Source: Heyndrickxia sporothermodurans (GTDB lineage: Bacteria; Bacillota; Bacilli; Bacillales; Bacillaceae_C). Taken from it: a DNA stretch of 56,000 nucleotides. The stretch lies in NCBI GenBank assembly GCA_016756695.1, contig CP066701.1:1576001-1632000 (forward strand), given 5' to 3'. Under the pieces are notes generated by a model. That model was not told where the DNA came from. It did no database searches and worked only from the letters and a program-made list of their open reading frames with translations. Positions 48,958 to 56,000 of this stretch are shown here, in pieces. Within the stretch, counting starts at the first letter, position 1; every line of letters begins with the position of its first letter. The translations under genes were made by a program, and so were the position numbers.

Positions 48958-49751
48958 TGGAGAAAATGATTTTTGGACGATATGTTCCGACTGATTCTGT
49001 TATACATCGGTTAGACCCGCGTTCAAAGCTAATATTCGTCTTTGCTTTTATTTGTATTGTCTTTTTGGCTAATAATACAATTACTTATGGTATATTAGCG
49101 ATTTTCACCTTATCACTAGTGTTCATTTCGAAAGTCCCTTTTCGCTTTTTTATAAATGGTTTAAAACCGATTTTATGGTTAATTTTATTTACATTAGTTT
49201 TACATTTGTTTTTTACGAAACAAGGGAGTCTAATATTCCATTTAGGTTTTGTGAAAATATATGAAGAGGGACTAAGACAAGGAATTTTTATATCGTTAAG
49301 ATTTCTATTGCTTATTTTTGTGACATCCCTTATGACATTAACAACGACACCTATTTCATTAACGGATGGCTTAGAAACATTATTAAAGCCGTTAATGAAA
49401 CTTAAATTTCCTGTCCATGAATTAGCTTTGATGATGTCGATTTCCTTGCGTTTTATTCCTACCTTAATGGATGAGACGGATAAAATTATGAAGGCTCAGA
49501 TGGCTAGAGGGGTCGATTTTTCCGGTGGTCCGATTAAAGATCGAATCAAGGCAATTATCCCTTTACTTATCCCTTTGTTTATTAGCTCATTTAAACGGGC
49601 GGAAGAACTAGCCATTGCGATGGAAGCGAGAGGCTACCGCGGGGGAGAAGGAAGGACGAAATATCGACTATTAGATTGGAAAACGGCTGATACGATTGCA
49701 CTCATTTTTTTATTATGTATAACCATTCTTTTAATACTTTTTAAAGCGTGA
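48954..49751 (+). CDS. ecfT: ECF transporter transmembrane subunit EcfT
   Basis: The 265-residue membrane scaffold linking the ATPases to S-components. Several hydrophobic segments are visible (about residues 25-60, 65-90, 105-130 and 240-262), with two Ala-Arg-Gly coupling motifs, QMARGVDFSG and MEARGYRGGEG, in the long cytoplasmic helices. The start ATG 48954 (or 48957) lies in the ecfA2 stop. truA follows after 10 bases. Confidence 0.95.
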   Translation: MMEKMIFGRYVPTDSVIHRLDPRSKLIFVFAFICIVFLANNTITYGILAIFTLSLVFISKVPFRFFINGLKPILWLILFTLVLHLFFTKQGSLIFHLGFVKIYEEGLRQGIFISLRFLLLIFVTSLMTLTTTPISLTDGLETLLKPLMKLKFPVHELALMMSISLRFIPTLMDETDKIMKAQMARGVDFSGGPIKDRIKAIIPLLIPLFISSFKRAEELAIAMEARGYRGGEGRTKYRLLDWKTADTIALIFLLCITILLILFKA

Positions 49752-49761
49752 GGGACTAAAC

Positions 49762-50502
49762 ATGTTTCGATATAAATGCGTCGTCGCATACGATGGCTCA
49801 AACTTTTCCGGTTATCAGGTACAGCCGAATGGCCGAACAGTACAAGGAGAACTTGAAGCTGCTCTTAAAAAGATACACAAAGGTGAGGAAGTGAAAGTTG
49901 TAGGGTCGGGAAGAACAGACGCAGGTGTACATGCGACAGGACAGGTCATCCATTTCGATACACCACTACATATTCCACTTAACCGCTGGCCGATTGTTTT
50001 AAATAGCATGCTGCCAAATGATATATCTATTAAACAAACTGAACTAGTCGATGCAAACTTTCATGCGCGTTTTTCTGTTGTGAAAAAGGAGTATCGTTAC
50101 AAGGTATATACGAGTCCATATCGAGATCCCTTTAAACATGTTTATGCTTATCACTACCCATACCCATTGAACCTAGACGAGATGGAGAAAGCAAGCAAAC
50201 ATTTCATCGGGACACATGACTTTACCAGTTTTTGTTCTGCGAAAACAGAAGTAGCAGACAAAGTTCGTACGATTGAGGATATTCGTTTTGTGAAAAGCAA
50301 TGAAGAACTAGAAGTTCAGTTTATTGGAAACGGATTTTTATATAATATGGTTCGCATTTTAATGGGGACATTATTAGAGGTAGGTATTGGAAAAAGGAAA
50401 TCCGAGGAGATCCCTTCGATTTTGGAACAAAGAAATCGTATAAATGCTGGAAAAACAGCTCCTGCTGAAGGGTTGTATTTATGGAAGGTATATTATGACT
50501 AG
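49762..50502 (+). CDS. truA: tRNA pseudouridine(38-40) synthase
   Basis: TruA isomerises uridines 38-40 in the tRNA anticodon stem. The 246 residues carry the catalytic Asp53 in GSGRTDAGVHATGQ, the N-terminal YDGSNFSGYQVQPNGRTVQ and the late FLYNMVRILMGTLLEVG. It is read with the ecf genes, a common but functionally unexplained pairing in Firmicutes. Confidence 0.97.
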   Translation: MFRYKCVVAYDGSNFSGYQVQPNGRTVQGELEAALKKIHKGEEVKVVGSGRTDAGVHATGQVIHFDTPLHIPLNRWPIVLNSMLPNDISIKQTELVDANFHARFSVVKKEYRYKVYTSPYRDPFKHVYAYHYPYPLNLDEMEKASKHFIGTHDFTSFCSAKTEVADKVRTIEDIRFVKSNEELEVQFIGNGFLYNMVRILMGTLLEVGIGKRKSEEIPSILEQRNRINAGKTAPAEGLYLWKVYYD

Positions 50503-50575
50503 TGTATTTTGTATTGTCAGAGTGAACTTGTCGCTTTATTTTTATCATAACAACTAATCCAGGTGTAACATTGTC

Positions 50576-50604
50576 TTGACATTGACGTCATAAAAAGATA
50601 TTAT
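50576..50604 (+). promoter_or_regulatory. Sigma-A promoter of rplM-rpsI
   Basis: Consensus TTGACA (50576-50581), a 17-base spacer and TATTAT (50599-50604). Transcription would begin near 50611, just before the L13 leader. Confidence 0.85.
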
Positions 50605-50611
50605 TACCTAT

Positions 50612-50665
50612 GGTATGTTATTTAACCCCACAAATAAGCCCCGGAAACTTATTCGTGATAATAAT
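50612..50665 (+). promoter_or_regulatory. Ribosomal protein L13 leader
   Basis: CACAAATAAG (50629-50638) pairs with CTTATTCGTG (50648-50657), one mismatch, around a CCCCGGAAA loop, preceded by TTTAACC. Position and sequence fit the L13 leader family found upstream of rplM in Firmicutes, which is thought to mediate feedback by L13. Confidence 0.75.
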
Positions 50666-50708
50666 AAATACGTAACAATTGAATTTTTTATTTATAGGAG
50701 GGTAACTA

Positions 50709-51146
50709 ATGCGTACTACGTATATGGCTAATGCAAATAATATAGAACGTAAATGGTACGTTGTGGATGCTGAAGGTAAAACTTTAGGTCGTTTATCAAG
50801 TGAAGTAGCATCTATTCTACGCGGTAAACACAAACCAACATTCACACCACATGTTGATACAGGTGACTATGTCATCATCATTAATGCATCTAAGATTGAA
50901 TTAACTGGTAAGAAATTAACTGACAAAATTTACTACCGTCATACACAATATGCAGGTGGTTTAAAAACTCGTACAGCAAACGAAATGCGTACAAAATATC
51001 CTGAAAGAATGTTAGAACTTGCTATTAAAGGCATGCTTCCAAAAGGTTCTTTAGGACGTCAAATGTTTAAAAAATTACATGTTTATGCTGGAGCAGAACA
51101 TAAACATGAAGCACAAAAACCAGAAGTGTATGAACTTCGCGGATAA
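50709..51146 (+). CDS. rplM: 50S ribosomal protein L13
   Basis: L13 is an early 50S assembly protein. The 145 residues begin [19 protein letters not shown] and include [14 protein letters not shown] and [20 protein letters not shown] 50709 follows ATAGGAGGGTAACTA. It forms a two-gene operon with rpsI. Confidence 0.98.
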   Translation: MRTTYMANANNIERKWYVVDAEGKTLGRLSSEVASILRGKHKPTFTPHVDTGDYVIIINASKIELTGKKLTDKIYYRHTQYAGGLKTRTANEMRTKYPERMLELAIKGMLPKGSLGRQMFKKLHVYAGAEHKHEAQKPEVYELRG

Positions 51147-51167
51147 TCATTAAGGGAGGGTATTATT

Positions 51168-51560
51168 TTGACACAAGTTCAATATTACGGAACAGGACGT
51201 CGTAAAAGCTCTGTAGCTCGTGTACGCTTAGTTCCTGGTAACGGTCGTATCGTTATTAATGGTCGTGAAGTAGAAGACTATATTCCATTTGCGGCTTTAA
51301 TCGAAGTAATTAAACAACCATTAAACGCTACTGAAACTCTTGGTAACTATGATGTTTTAGTAAACGTTAATGGTGGTGGTTTCACAGGTCAAGCTGGAGC
51401 AATCCGTCATGGTATCGCTCGTGCATTATTGCTAGCTGATCCTGAATACCGTACAACTTTAAAACGTGCAGGACTATTAACTCGTGACGCTCGTATGAAA
51501 GAACGTAAGAAATACGGTCTTAAAGGCGCTCGTCGTGCACCTCAGTTCTCAAAACGTTAA
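51168..51560 (+). CDS. rpsI: 30S ribosomal protein S9
   Basis: S9 reaches the P-site tRNA with its C-terminal tail. The 130 residues begin with TTG ([19 protein letters not shown]) behind TAAGGGAGGGTATTA and end in the conserved [18 protein letters not shown] terminator starts 11 bases later. Confidence 0.98.
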   Translation: MTQVQYYGTGRRKSSVARVRLVPGNGRIVINGREVEDYIPFAALIEVIKQPLNATETLGNYDVLVNVNGGGFTGQAGAIRHGIARALLLADPEYRTTLKRAGLLTRDARMKERKKYGLKGARRAPQFSKR

Positions 51561-51570
51561 TTTGTGTTCA

Positions 51571-51604
51571 AAGCCCCGTTCCAAAATTGGACACGGGGCT
51601 TTTT
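51571..51604 (+). terminator. Terminator between rpsI and the convergent deacetylase gene
   Basis: AAGCCCCGT (51571-51579) pairs perfectly with ACGGGGCTT (51593-51601), followed by T. On the + strand it ends rplM-rpsI; it also directly abuts the stop of the minus-strand gene, so it probably acts in both directions. Confidence 0.92.
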
Positions 51605-52358
51605 ACATTGTCGGAAAAAGATATAGGGGACTCGGTAAAATCCCTTTTGAACGATACAACAACTCAGAAACCGTAACACATTCATATCCTTCCTTTTTTA
51701 ATGTAGCCAGTATTTTATCTAAAGCTTGCACCGTTTGTGTGCGATCCCCACCGGAGTCATGCATTAAAACGATGTCCCCCGGCTGTGTGTCCGAAGTCAC
51801 GCTATGGGCAATTTTGTTTGCCCCAGGTCGAGTCCAATCTTTTGTATCTTGATGCCATGACCACATAATGATTTGATATCCCTTCTTAATGGCGGTGTTT
51901 ATAATCGTTTCATCGTAATACCCGCCTACTGGTCGAAAGAGAGAAGGATAATAACCTGTAATACTGAAAATAGTATTTGCCGTTTGTTTTAATTCTCTTT
52001 TTAGATTTGCGGGGTTAACTGTTAAATCATAATGATGATTATATGTGTGGTTCGCTATTTCATGTCCCTCTTCCGCTTGTCGCTTAATAATTTCTGGATA
52101 TTTTTCAGCATGCTCTCCAATCACAAAAAACGTCGCTTTTGCCTGATACTTTGCTAACGTATCTAAGATTTGTGGTGTAAAGGTTGGGCTTGGACCATCG
52201 TCAAACGTTAAAGCGACTATTTTTTCATTTGTTTTTACATCCCAGAATACTTTCCCTGTTTTTTCATAAAACATTCGCCCTTTCGTTGAGGCGAAGGAAT
52301 TATTTGCAAGAAGGAAAAAGAAAGTTGTGACTAATAGCAAATTTAATGAAAGCCTCAT
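51603..52358 (-). CDS. Secreted polysaccharide deacetylase (CE4 family)
   Basis: A 251-residue protein with an N-terminal signal peptide (about residues 3-24, hydrophobic core LLLVTTFFFLLA) and a NodB domain. Motif 1 is TFDDGPS with the catalytic and metal aspartates, motif 2 ANHTYNHH with the metal histidines, then RPVGGYYD, SWHQDTKDW and IVLMHDSGG. The family removes acetyl groups from peptidoglycan or chitin-like sugars outside the membrane. It does not match B. subtilis PdaB. It is convergent with rpsI and divergent from ybaK-cwlD; cwlD acts with a deacetylase in spore cortex lactam formation, but a role here is only a guess. Confidence 0.88.
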   Translation of the reverse strand: MRLSLNLLLVTTFFFLLANNSFASTKGRMFYEKTGKVFWDVKTNEKIVALTFDDGPSPTFTPQILDTLAKYQAKATFFVIGEHAEKYPEIIKRQAEEGHEIANHTYNHHYDLTVNPANLKRELKQTANTIFSITGYYPSLFRPVGGYYDETIINTAIKKGYQIIMWSWHQDTKDWTRPGANKIAHSVTSDTQPGDIVLMHDSGGDRTQTVQALDKILATLKKEGYECVTVSELLYRSKGILPSPLYLFPTM

Positions 52359-52529
52359 AAATAATGAACTCCTATAAGTAAATTTAACATTAGTTTATGT
52401 TATTTCTTCATATTTATAATGAAAGGAAGGTAAGGGGAGGGTTTTCTTGAATTGGTAATGTTTTATCAATGGCCTGTTGAATTAGAAAGGAGTGTTCGTT
52501 GAAAAATATTGCTAGGAGGAGTGGGAATT

Positions 52530-52973
52530 ATGAATGTGATTACAACATTTAACGCGAAAAGGCGCGAAAGACAGATAAAATATGAACGTAAACTACTGAA
52601 AGAGTTATCTATACAAAATTTAAAGAAAAGTGTACAGGAGCATTTCGGCTCTGAGCGAATAGAAGGTGGAATATGGATTCAACAAGGGGTGGAAGAGGGT
52701 TGCTATGATGTAGCGATCGAAGCGTATTTACTTGGTGGACAATTTAGCCGTTTTAGTCATTTTGGCGAGTCCATCGAAGAAATTAAAAAACGTTGTCATA
52801 ATGAAATTAGACATTTAACAGATACACTTTATAATTTTTGGTTATATTGGAAGTTTGGTGATGAAGGATTTATTCAAGAGTCCATTTATTATTCATGTGA
52901 ACAATTCGTTGATAAATGGTGGATGGAAGGGTTTATTAAAGGAGAACAGAGAAGAAAGTTAAGACTGCATTAG
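52530..52973 (+). CDS. ybaK: YbaK family protein (DUF2521)
   Basis: A 147-residue protein of unknown function, beginning MNVITTFNAKRRERQIKYE, with charged helices and an aromatic-rich C-terminal half (FWLYWKFGDEG, DKWWMEGF). By position before cwlD and by overall character it corresponds to B. subtilis YbaK, which precedes cwlD in the same order. I chose ATG 52530 behind CTAGGAGGAGTGGG; the frame from 52509 would cover that site. No signal peptide or catalytic motif is visible. Confidence 0.75.
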   Translation: MNVITTFNAKRRERQIKYERKLLKELSIQNLKKSVQEHFGSERIEGGIWIQQGVEEGCYDVAIEAYLLGGQFSRFSHFGESIEEIKKRCHNEIRHLTDTLYNFWLYWKFGDEGFIQESIYYSCEQFVDKWWMEGFIKGEQRRKLRLH

Positions 52974-53052
52974 GCTACTTTATAATATAAGTTCTAAAAC
53001 TGTACCTTGTCCCATAAGTATGGAATAGAAGAATGGGAAGGGAAGGTTTTGA

Positions 53053-53763
53053 ATGAGCCGGAAGGTCAAACTCATTAGCTTTATATTAGGTGCACTTCTT
53101 TTATTTTTGCTCTTTCAATTTCAATTTTTTCAAAAAGATACGTGGGATTCCTGGAATCTTCCTTTATCAGGGAAAGTGATTATTTTAGACCCCGGTCATG
53201 GAGGTCCTGATGGGGGGGCTGGTGATTCTGATGCCCTTGAAAAAGAAATTGCTCTCAAAGTATCCCTTTTTATTAGGGATTATCTTCAAGAGCAAGGAGC
53301 TCTCGTCTTGATGACGAGGGAAGATGATTCGGATTTGGCAGATCCTAACACAAAAGGAATAGGCCGAAGAAAGGTAGAAGATTTGAAAAATAGACTCAAT
53401 ATGATTAATGAATCAGATGCAGATCTCTATTTAAGTATTCATCTAAATGCAATTCCTTCCCCACGATGGAGCGGGGCTCAAACATTCTACTCGCCGCATT
53501 TAATTGAAAATAAACGGTTAGCAAAGTTCATTCAAAGTGAGCTTATTAGAAATCTTGAAAATACGGATAGAGAAGCGAAAATCCTTAAAAATATATATGT
53601 CGTTAAAAATGCAAACAAACCAGGCGCATTAGTTGAAATAGGATTTTTATCGAATCCAACGGAAAGACAAAATCTAATGAGTGAGAAGTACCAAAAGAAA
53701 GTATCAGCTTCAATTTACAATGGAATCATGAGATATTTTACAAATGAAAAGGATTTAAAGTAA
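53053..53763 (+). CDS. cwlD: N-acetylmuramoyl-L-alanine amidase CwlD
   Basis: CwlD removes peptide side chains from spore peptidoglycan so that PdaA can form muramic delta-lactam, which germination lytic enzymes need. The 236 residues have an N-terminal signal or anchor helix (about 6-27), then an Amidase_3 domain with zinc ligands in ILDPGHGG (His49), a glutamate near residue 63 (ALEKEIAL) and SIHLNA, and the catalytic glutamate in PGALVEIGFLSN. GGGAAGGGAAGG precedes the ATG. In B. subtilis it is expressed by SigE and SigG. Confidence 0.95.
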   Translation: MSRKVKLISFILGALLLFLLFQFQFFQKDTWDSWNLPLSGKVIILDPGHGGPDGGAGDSDALEKEIALKVSLFIRDYLQEQGALVLMTREDDSDLADPNTKGIGRRKVEDLKNRLNMINESDADLYLSIHLNAIPSPRWSGAQTFYSPHLIENKRLAKFIQSELIRNLENTDREAKILKNIYVVKNANKPGALVEIGFLSNPTERQNLMSEKYQKKVSASIYNGIMRYFTNEKDLK

Positions 53764-53796
53764 AAGGTAATCGAGACGATAACGATTGCCTTTTTT
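53764..53796 (+). terminator. Intrinsic terminator after cwlD
   Basis: AGGTAATCG (53765-53773) pairs with CGATTGCCT (53783-53791), one wobble, followed by six T. Confidence 0.85.
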
Positions 53797-53816
53797 ATAC
53801 ACGAAAGCAGTTTCCC

Positions 53817-53844
53817 TTCTTGAAGAAAGAAATTATGTTATACT
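53817..53844 (+). promoter_or_regulatory. Probable promoter of salA
   Basis: TATACT (53839-53844) is preceded by TGT, an extended -10; the -35 at 53817-53822 (TTCTTG) is weak, with a 16-base spacer. It lies between the cwlD terminator and salA. Confidence 0.5.
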
Positions 53845-53884
53845 TGTGGGTGTAATCGAATTCACATCGAGGATGGTGTATGAA

Positions 53885-54943
53885 GTGATAACTGAACAGG
53901 AAGTAGTCAATTTATTAAAAGGAATTAAAGATCCTTTCCTACATAAAACGCTAGAAGAAACAAATGGAATTTTAGAAGTAAAAGTGAAAGAAGAAAAAGA
54001 ACATGTAAGTGTGAAGATTGCGATTGCGAAAACAGGGACAAGCGAACAACTTCAACTTCAAACACAAGTAGTCAATACATTAAAAGAAGCGGGTGCAAAC
54101 ACTGTTGGTATTCGTTTTGCTGAACTGCCAGAAGAAGTTTTACAAAAATTTAGAGGTTCAGAGCCTGCAGAACAAGGAAACAATCTTTTATCACCTACAA
54201 GCAAAACAACCTTTATTGCGATTGCAAGCGGAAAAGGTGGGGTAGGAAAATCAACGGTTTCAGTTAATTTGGCTGTATCATTAGCTCGTCAAGGCAAAAA
54301 GGTTGGCTTAATTGATGCGGATATTTATGGATTTAGTGTGCCGGATATGATGGGTGTTACGAATCGTCCAGTCGTTCGTGGCGAACGAATCATTCCTGTC
54401 GAAAGACTCGGAGTTAAAGTCATCTCTATGGGCTTTTTCGTTGAAGATAACGCTCCTGTTATTTGGCGTGGTCCAATGCTAGGAAAAATGCTAAATAACT
54501 TCTTTACTGAAGTAGAGTGGGGAGATTTGGATTATTTATTATTAGATTTACCTCCAGGTACTGGGGATGTCGCATTAGATTTACATACGATGCTACCACA
54601 TTGTAAAGAAATTATCGTCACTACTCCACATCCAACAGCTGCCTTTGTTGCTGCTCGCGCTGGTGCAATGGCGTTAAAAACAGAACATGAGCTGTTAGGT
54701 GTCGTTGAAAACATGTCCTACTTTGAAAGTAAAGTAACAGGTGAAAAGGAATATGTTTTTGGACGTGGCGGTGGAAAGAAACTTGCTGAGGAACTAAGAA
54801 CAGAACTTCTAGGACAGCTTCCATTACAACAACCAGATTGGGATGAGGATGACTTTGCTCCTTCTATCTATGCTGAAGATCATCCGTTAGGGAAAATATA
54901 TGGAGACATAGCAAGAAAGGTAGTAGAACTTTTAAATAAATAA
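53885..54943 (+). CDS. salA: Mrp/NBP35-type P-loop ATPase SalA
   Basis: A 352-residue MinD-like ATPase. In B. subtilis SalA is a regulator that represses scoC; relatives carry Fe-S clusters. It has an N-terminal DUF59-like domain (about 1-85), Walker A SGKGGVGKST (115-124), LIDADIYGFSVPDMMG and LPPGTGDVALD. I chose GTG 53885 because VITEQEVV aligns with the start of B. subtilis SalA and the length then equals 352; the long upstream frame from 53786 runs back into the cwlD terminator. ATG 53873 is a lesser alternative. Confidence 0.9.
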   Translation: MITEQEVVNLLKGIKDPFLHKTLEETNGILEVKVKEEKEHVSVKIAIAKTGTSEQLQLQTQVVNTLKEAGANTVGIRFAELPEEVLQKFRGSEPAEQGNNLLSPTSKTTFIAIASGKGGVGKSTVSVNLAVSLARQGKKVGLIDADIYGFSVPDMMGVTNRPVVRGERIIPVERLGVKVISMGFFVEDNAPVIWRGPMLGKMLNNFFTEVEWGDLDYLLLDLPPGTGDVALDLHTMLPHCKEIIVTTPHPTAAFVAARAGAMALKTEHELLGVVENMSYFESKVTGEKEYVFGRGGGKKLAEELRTELLGQLPLQQPDWDEDDFAPSIYAEDHPLGKIYGDIARKVVELLNK

Positions 54944-55016
54944 TTGTCGCTGAGCTCGACAGTAAGAAAAAAGGCTACTTTTATTAGTAAGTAGGTCCGT
55001 TTTTATGGAGGACATA

Positions 55017-55062
55017 ATTAGAGACAAAATCGCATATGATTTGGTCTCTAATTTTGCTTTTG
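55017..55062 (+). terminator. Intrinsic terminator after salA
   Basis: ATTAGAGAC (55017-55025) pairs perfectly with GTCTCTAAT (55044-55052), extended by AAATC/GATTT after one mismatch, loop GCATAT, then TTTTGCTTTTG. A weaker CTACTT/AAGTAG hairpin lies before it (54975-54994). Confidence 0.82.
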
Positions 55063-55146
55063 AAAAATTATTTACAATTGTTGTTAACATGCTATTACTA
55101 GGATAATTGATATGATTTGGCATTTCTTACTAAAGCACGATAATCA

Positions 55147-55340
55147 AATAAGCGGAGATTTTCCGGGTAAACAGCAGAATAGAGCTCGGTTCGGGGTATT
55201 TAAACGGAAATTTTCCGATTAAGCAAAGCAAAATTACTTAATTTCACGTTTTTTGATCTAATAGTCGGAATTCCTCCGCCTATTTAAGGTGTTTTCAGTG
55301 CTATTTTCTTAATTAAGGGGAATTTTTCCGCTTATTTATC
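55147..55340. repeat. Array of four related palindromic units
   Basis: The 498-base salA-gerD gap has four imperfect palindromes of about 24 bases with the form TAAGCGGA-ATTTTCCG-TTA. The CGGA (or GGGA) cores begin near 55153, 55205, 55266 and 55318, spaced 52, 61 and 52 bases. Unit 2 reads CGGAAATTTTCCG, unit 3 TCGGAATTCCTCCGCC, unit 4 GGGGAATTTTTCCGC. They look like tandem intergenic repeats; no coding or terminator function is visible. Confidence 0.65.
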
Positions 55341-55362
55341 AAACTCGATTTTAGCGTCACAA

Positions 55363-55389
55363 AAGCTTGGGGAAATTCCCAAGCCTTTG
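55363..55389 (-). terminator. Intrinsic terminator of gerD (bidirectional)
   Basis: GCTTGGG (55365-55371) and CCCAAGC (55378-55384) form a perfect stem with a six-base loop. On the minus strand CTTTTG follows, downstream of gerD; on the + strand CTTTG follows, so weaker action toward salA read-through is possible. Confidence 0.7.
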
Positions 55390-55441
55390 TGTACAATGCT
55401 ACGACATCTTTACTTGTCGGACCAAAGCGCTTGAGCATTTT

Positions 55442-56000
55442 TTATCCACCTTGATTTGCGCCACCTGTACCTTGTTGAGCTCCACCTCCGCCGCCACTAG
55501 TTTGCCCTCCTTGTTTTTGGGCATTTTGGTTATTGCTTATTTCTTGAGCGGCCTTCATTAGAGTGTCTTGAATTTTTGCCTTAAAGATGGGGCTATCAAA
55601 AGTTTCGACGATAATGGTTTGAATATGTTTTCTGAAATCCTTACTTTTAAGTAAATCCTGCATTTCCTTTTGATATTCCGGATCCTTTAATATGTCAAGC
55701 ATCATACTTTGATAATCAGGATCTTTCATTAATCTTTTTAATAAAGCTTCATTTTCTTTCTTCATTCCTGTTGCATATGCTTTGGCAAATTCGGGATCTT
55801 TAAAAGCATTCTTCCAAAATTCAGTACTTTTGTTCGATACAAGTGTTTTTTGAATCGTTTCAGAGACGGTTGCTTGGTCCATAATAAGTTCTTGCTTCAT
55901 TTTCTTATCTGTCATAATATCCTGAATGGCCTTTTTTCCTTCGTCTGTTTTTAGAATATCAACGATCATTTTCTTCGTTTGGTCATAATCCATTTTTTCA
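55442..56000 (-). CDS. gerD: Spore germination protein GerD (N-terminal end outside window)
   Basis: GerD is an inner-membrane lipoprotein of spores that clusters germinant receptors. The visible 186 or so residues include MDYDQTKKMIVDILKTDEGK, close to B. subtilis GerD after its signal peptide, then repeated short DPEF, DPDY, DPEY segments in a helical region, and a Gly/Gln-rich tail. The frame stays open through 56000 (codons Glu-Lys before the Met), so the lipoprotein signal and lipobox lie outside the window. The B. subtilis gene is SigG-controlled and follows salA, but there it is on the same strand order relative to kbaA; here it is convergent with salA. Confidence 0.88.
   Translation of the reverse strand, partial: EKMDYDQTKKMIVDILKTDEGKKAIQDIMTDKKMKQELIMDQATVSETIQKTLVSNKSTEFWKNAFKDPEFAKAYATGMKKENEALLKRLMKDPDYQSMMLDILKDPEYQKEMQDLLKSKDFRKHIQTIIVETFDSPIFKAKIQDTLMKAAQEISNNQNAQKQGGQTSGGGGGAQQGTGGANQGG

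Noticed and set aside
51535-51852. Plus-strand frame overlapping the end of rpsI and the deacetylase gene
   Set aside because: It runs through the terminator and is antisense to conserved CE4 motifs.
53786-53884. N-terminal extension of SalA
   Set aside because: It begins in the loop and T-run of the cwlD terminator and lacks homology; GTG 53885 gives the exact family length.

Overview
The window is a low-GC Firmicutes chromosome segment from a spore-forming member of the Bacillaceae. Gene order follows the classical Bacillus subtilis layout from mcsA to gerD almost gene for gene. Proteins are close to B. subtilis in length and motifs, and sporulation or germination genes (sigH, disA, cwlD, gerD) lie inside the ribosomal superoperon region. 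All genes are on the + strand except a CE4 polysaccharide deacetylase (51603-52358) and the partial gerD at the right edge. I see no rRNA, tRNA, CRISPR, prophage or insertion sequence. The species cannot be named from the sequence alone.

Layout. (1) 1-8760: stress and DNA-integrity genes (end of mcsA, mcsB, clpC, radA, disA, yacL), then isoprenoid genes ispD and ispF. (2) 8884-15225: gltX, a cysteine T-box, cysE-cysS, mini-RNase III, rlmB, the NYN nuclease yacP/rae1 and sigH. (3) 15340-30923: rpmG, secE, nusG, rplKA, rplJL with an L10 leader, the methyltransferase ybxB, rpoB, rpoC, an L7Ae-like protein, rpsL, rpsG and fusA. (4) 31050-46937: tuf, then the S10-spc-alpha cluster from rpsJ to rplQ, with secY, adk, infA and rpoA. 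(5) 47273-50502: ECF transporter module ecfA1-ecfA2-ecfT and truA. (6) 50709-51560: rplM-rpsI with an L13 leader. (7) 51603-56000: CE4 deacetylase, ybaK, cwlD, salA and gerD.

The genes link transcription and translation machinery (RNA polymerase, NusG, ribosomal proteins, elongation and initiation factors, tRNA charging and RNA modification) with protein export (SecE, SecY), protein quality control (McsB-ClpC) and the entry and exit of sporulation. Regulation visible in the sequence includes strong sigma-A promoters before sigH, rplJ, the rpsL operon, rpsJ and rplM, a UGC-specifier T-box before cysE, L10 and L13 leaders, candidate L1-type operators before rplK and rplA, and many intrinsic terminators.

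The clearest departure from the expected layout is between adk and infA. The methionine aminopeptidase gene map, normally intact there, survives only as a decayed pseudogene (about 43757-44194) with frameshifts, stops and deletions. Other points for a second look are a structured multi-branch terminator leader before ecfA1, a possible pseudoknot in the rpoB leader, a palindromic repeat between rpoB and rpoC, a four-unit palindromic array between salA and gerD, and three long intercistronic hairpins without U-tracts. I did not find a clearly novel multi-gene system.
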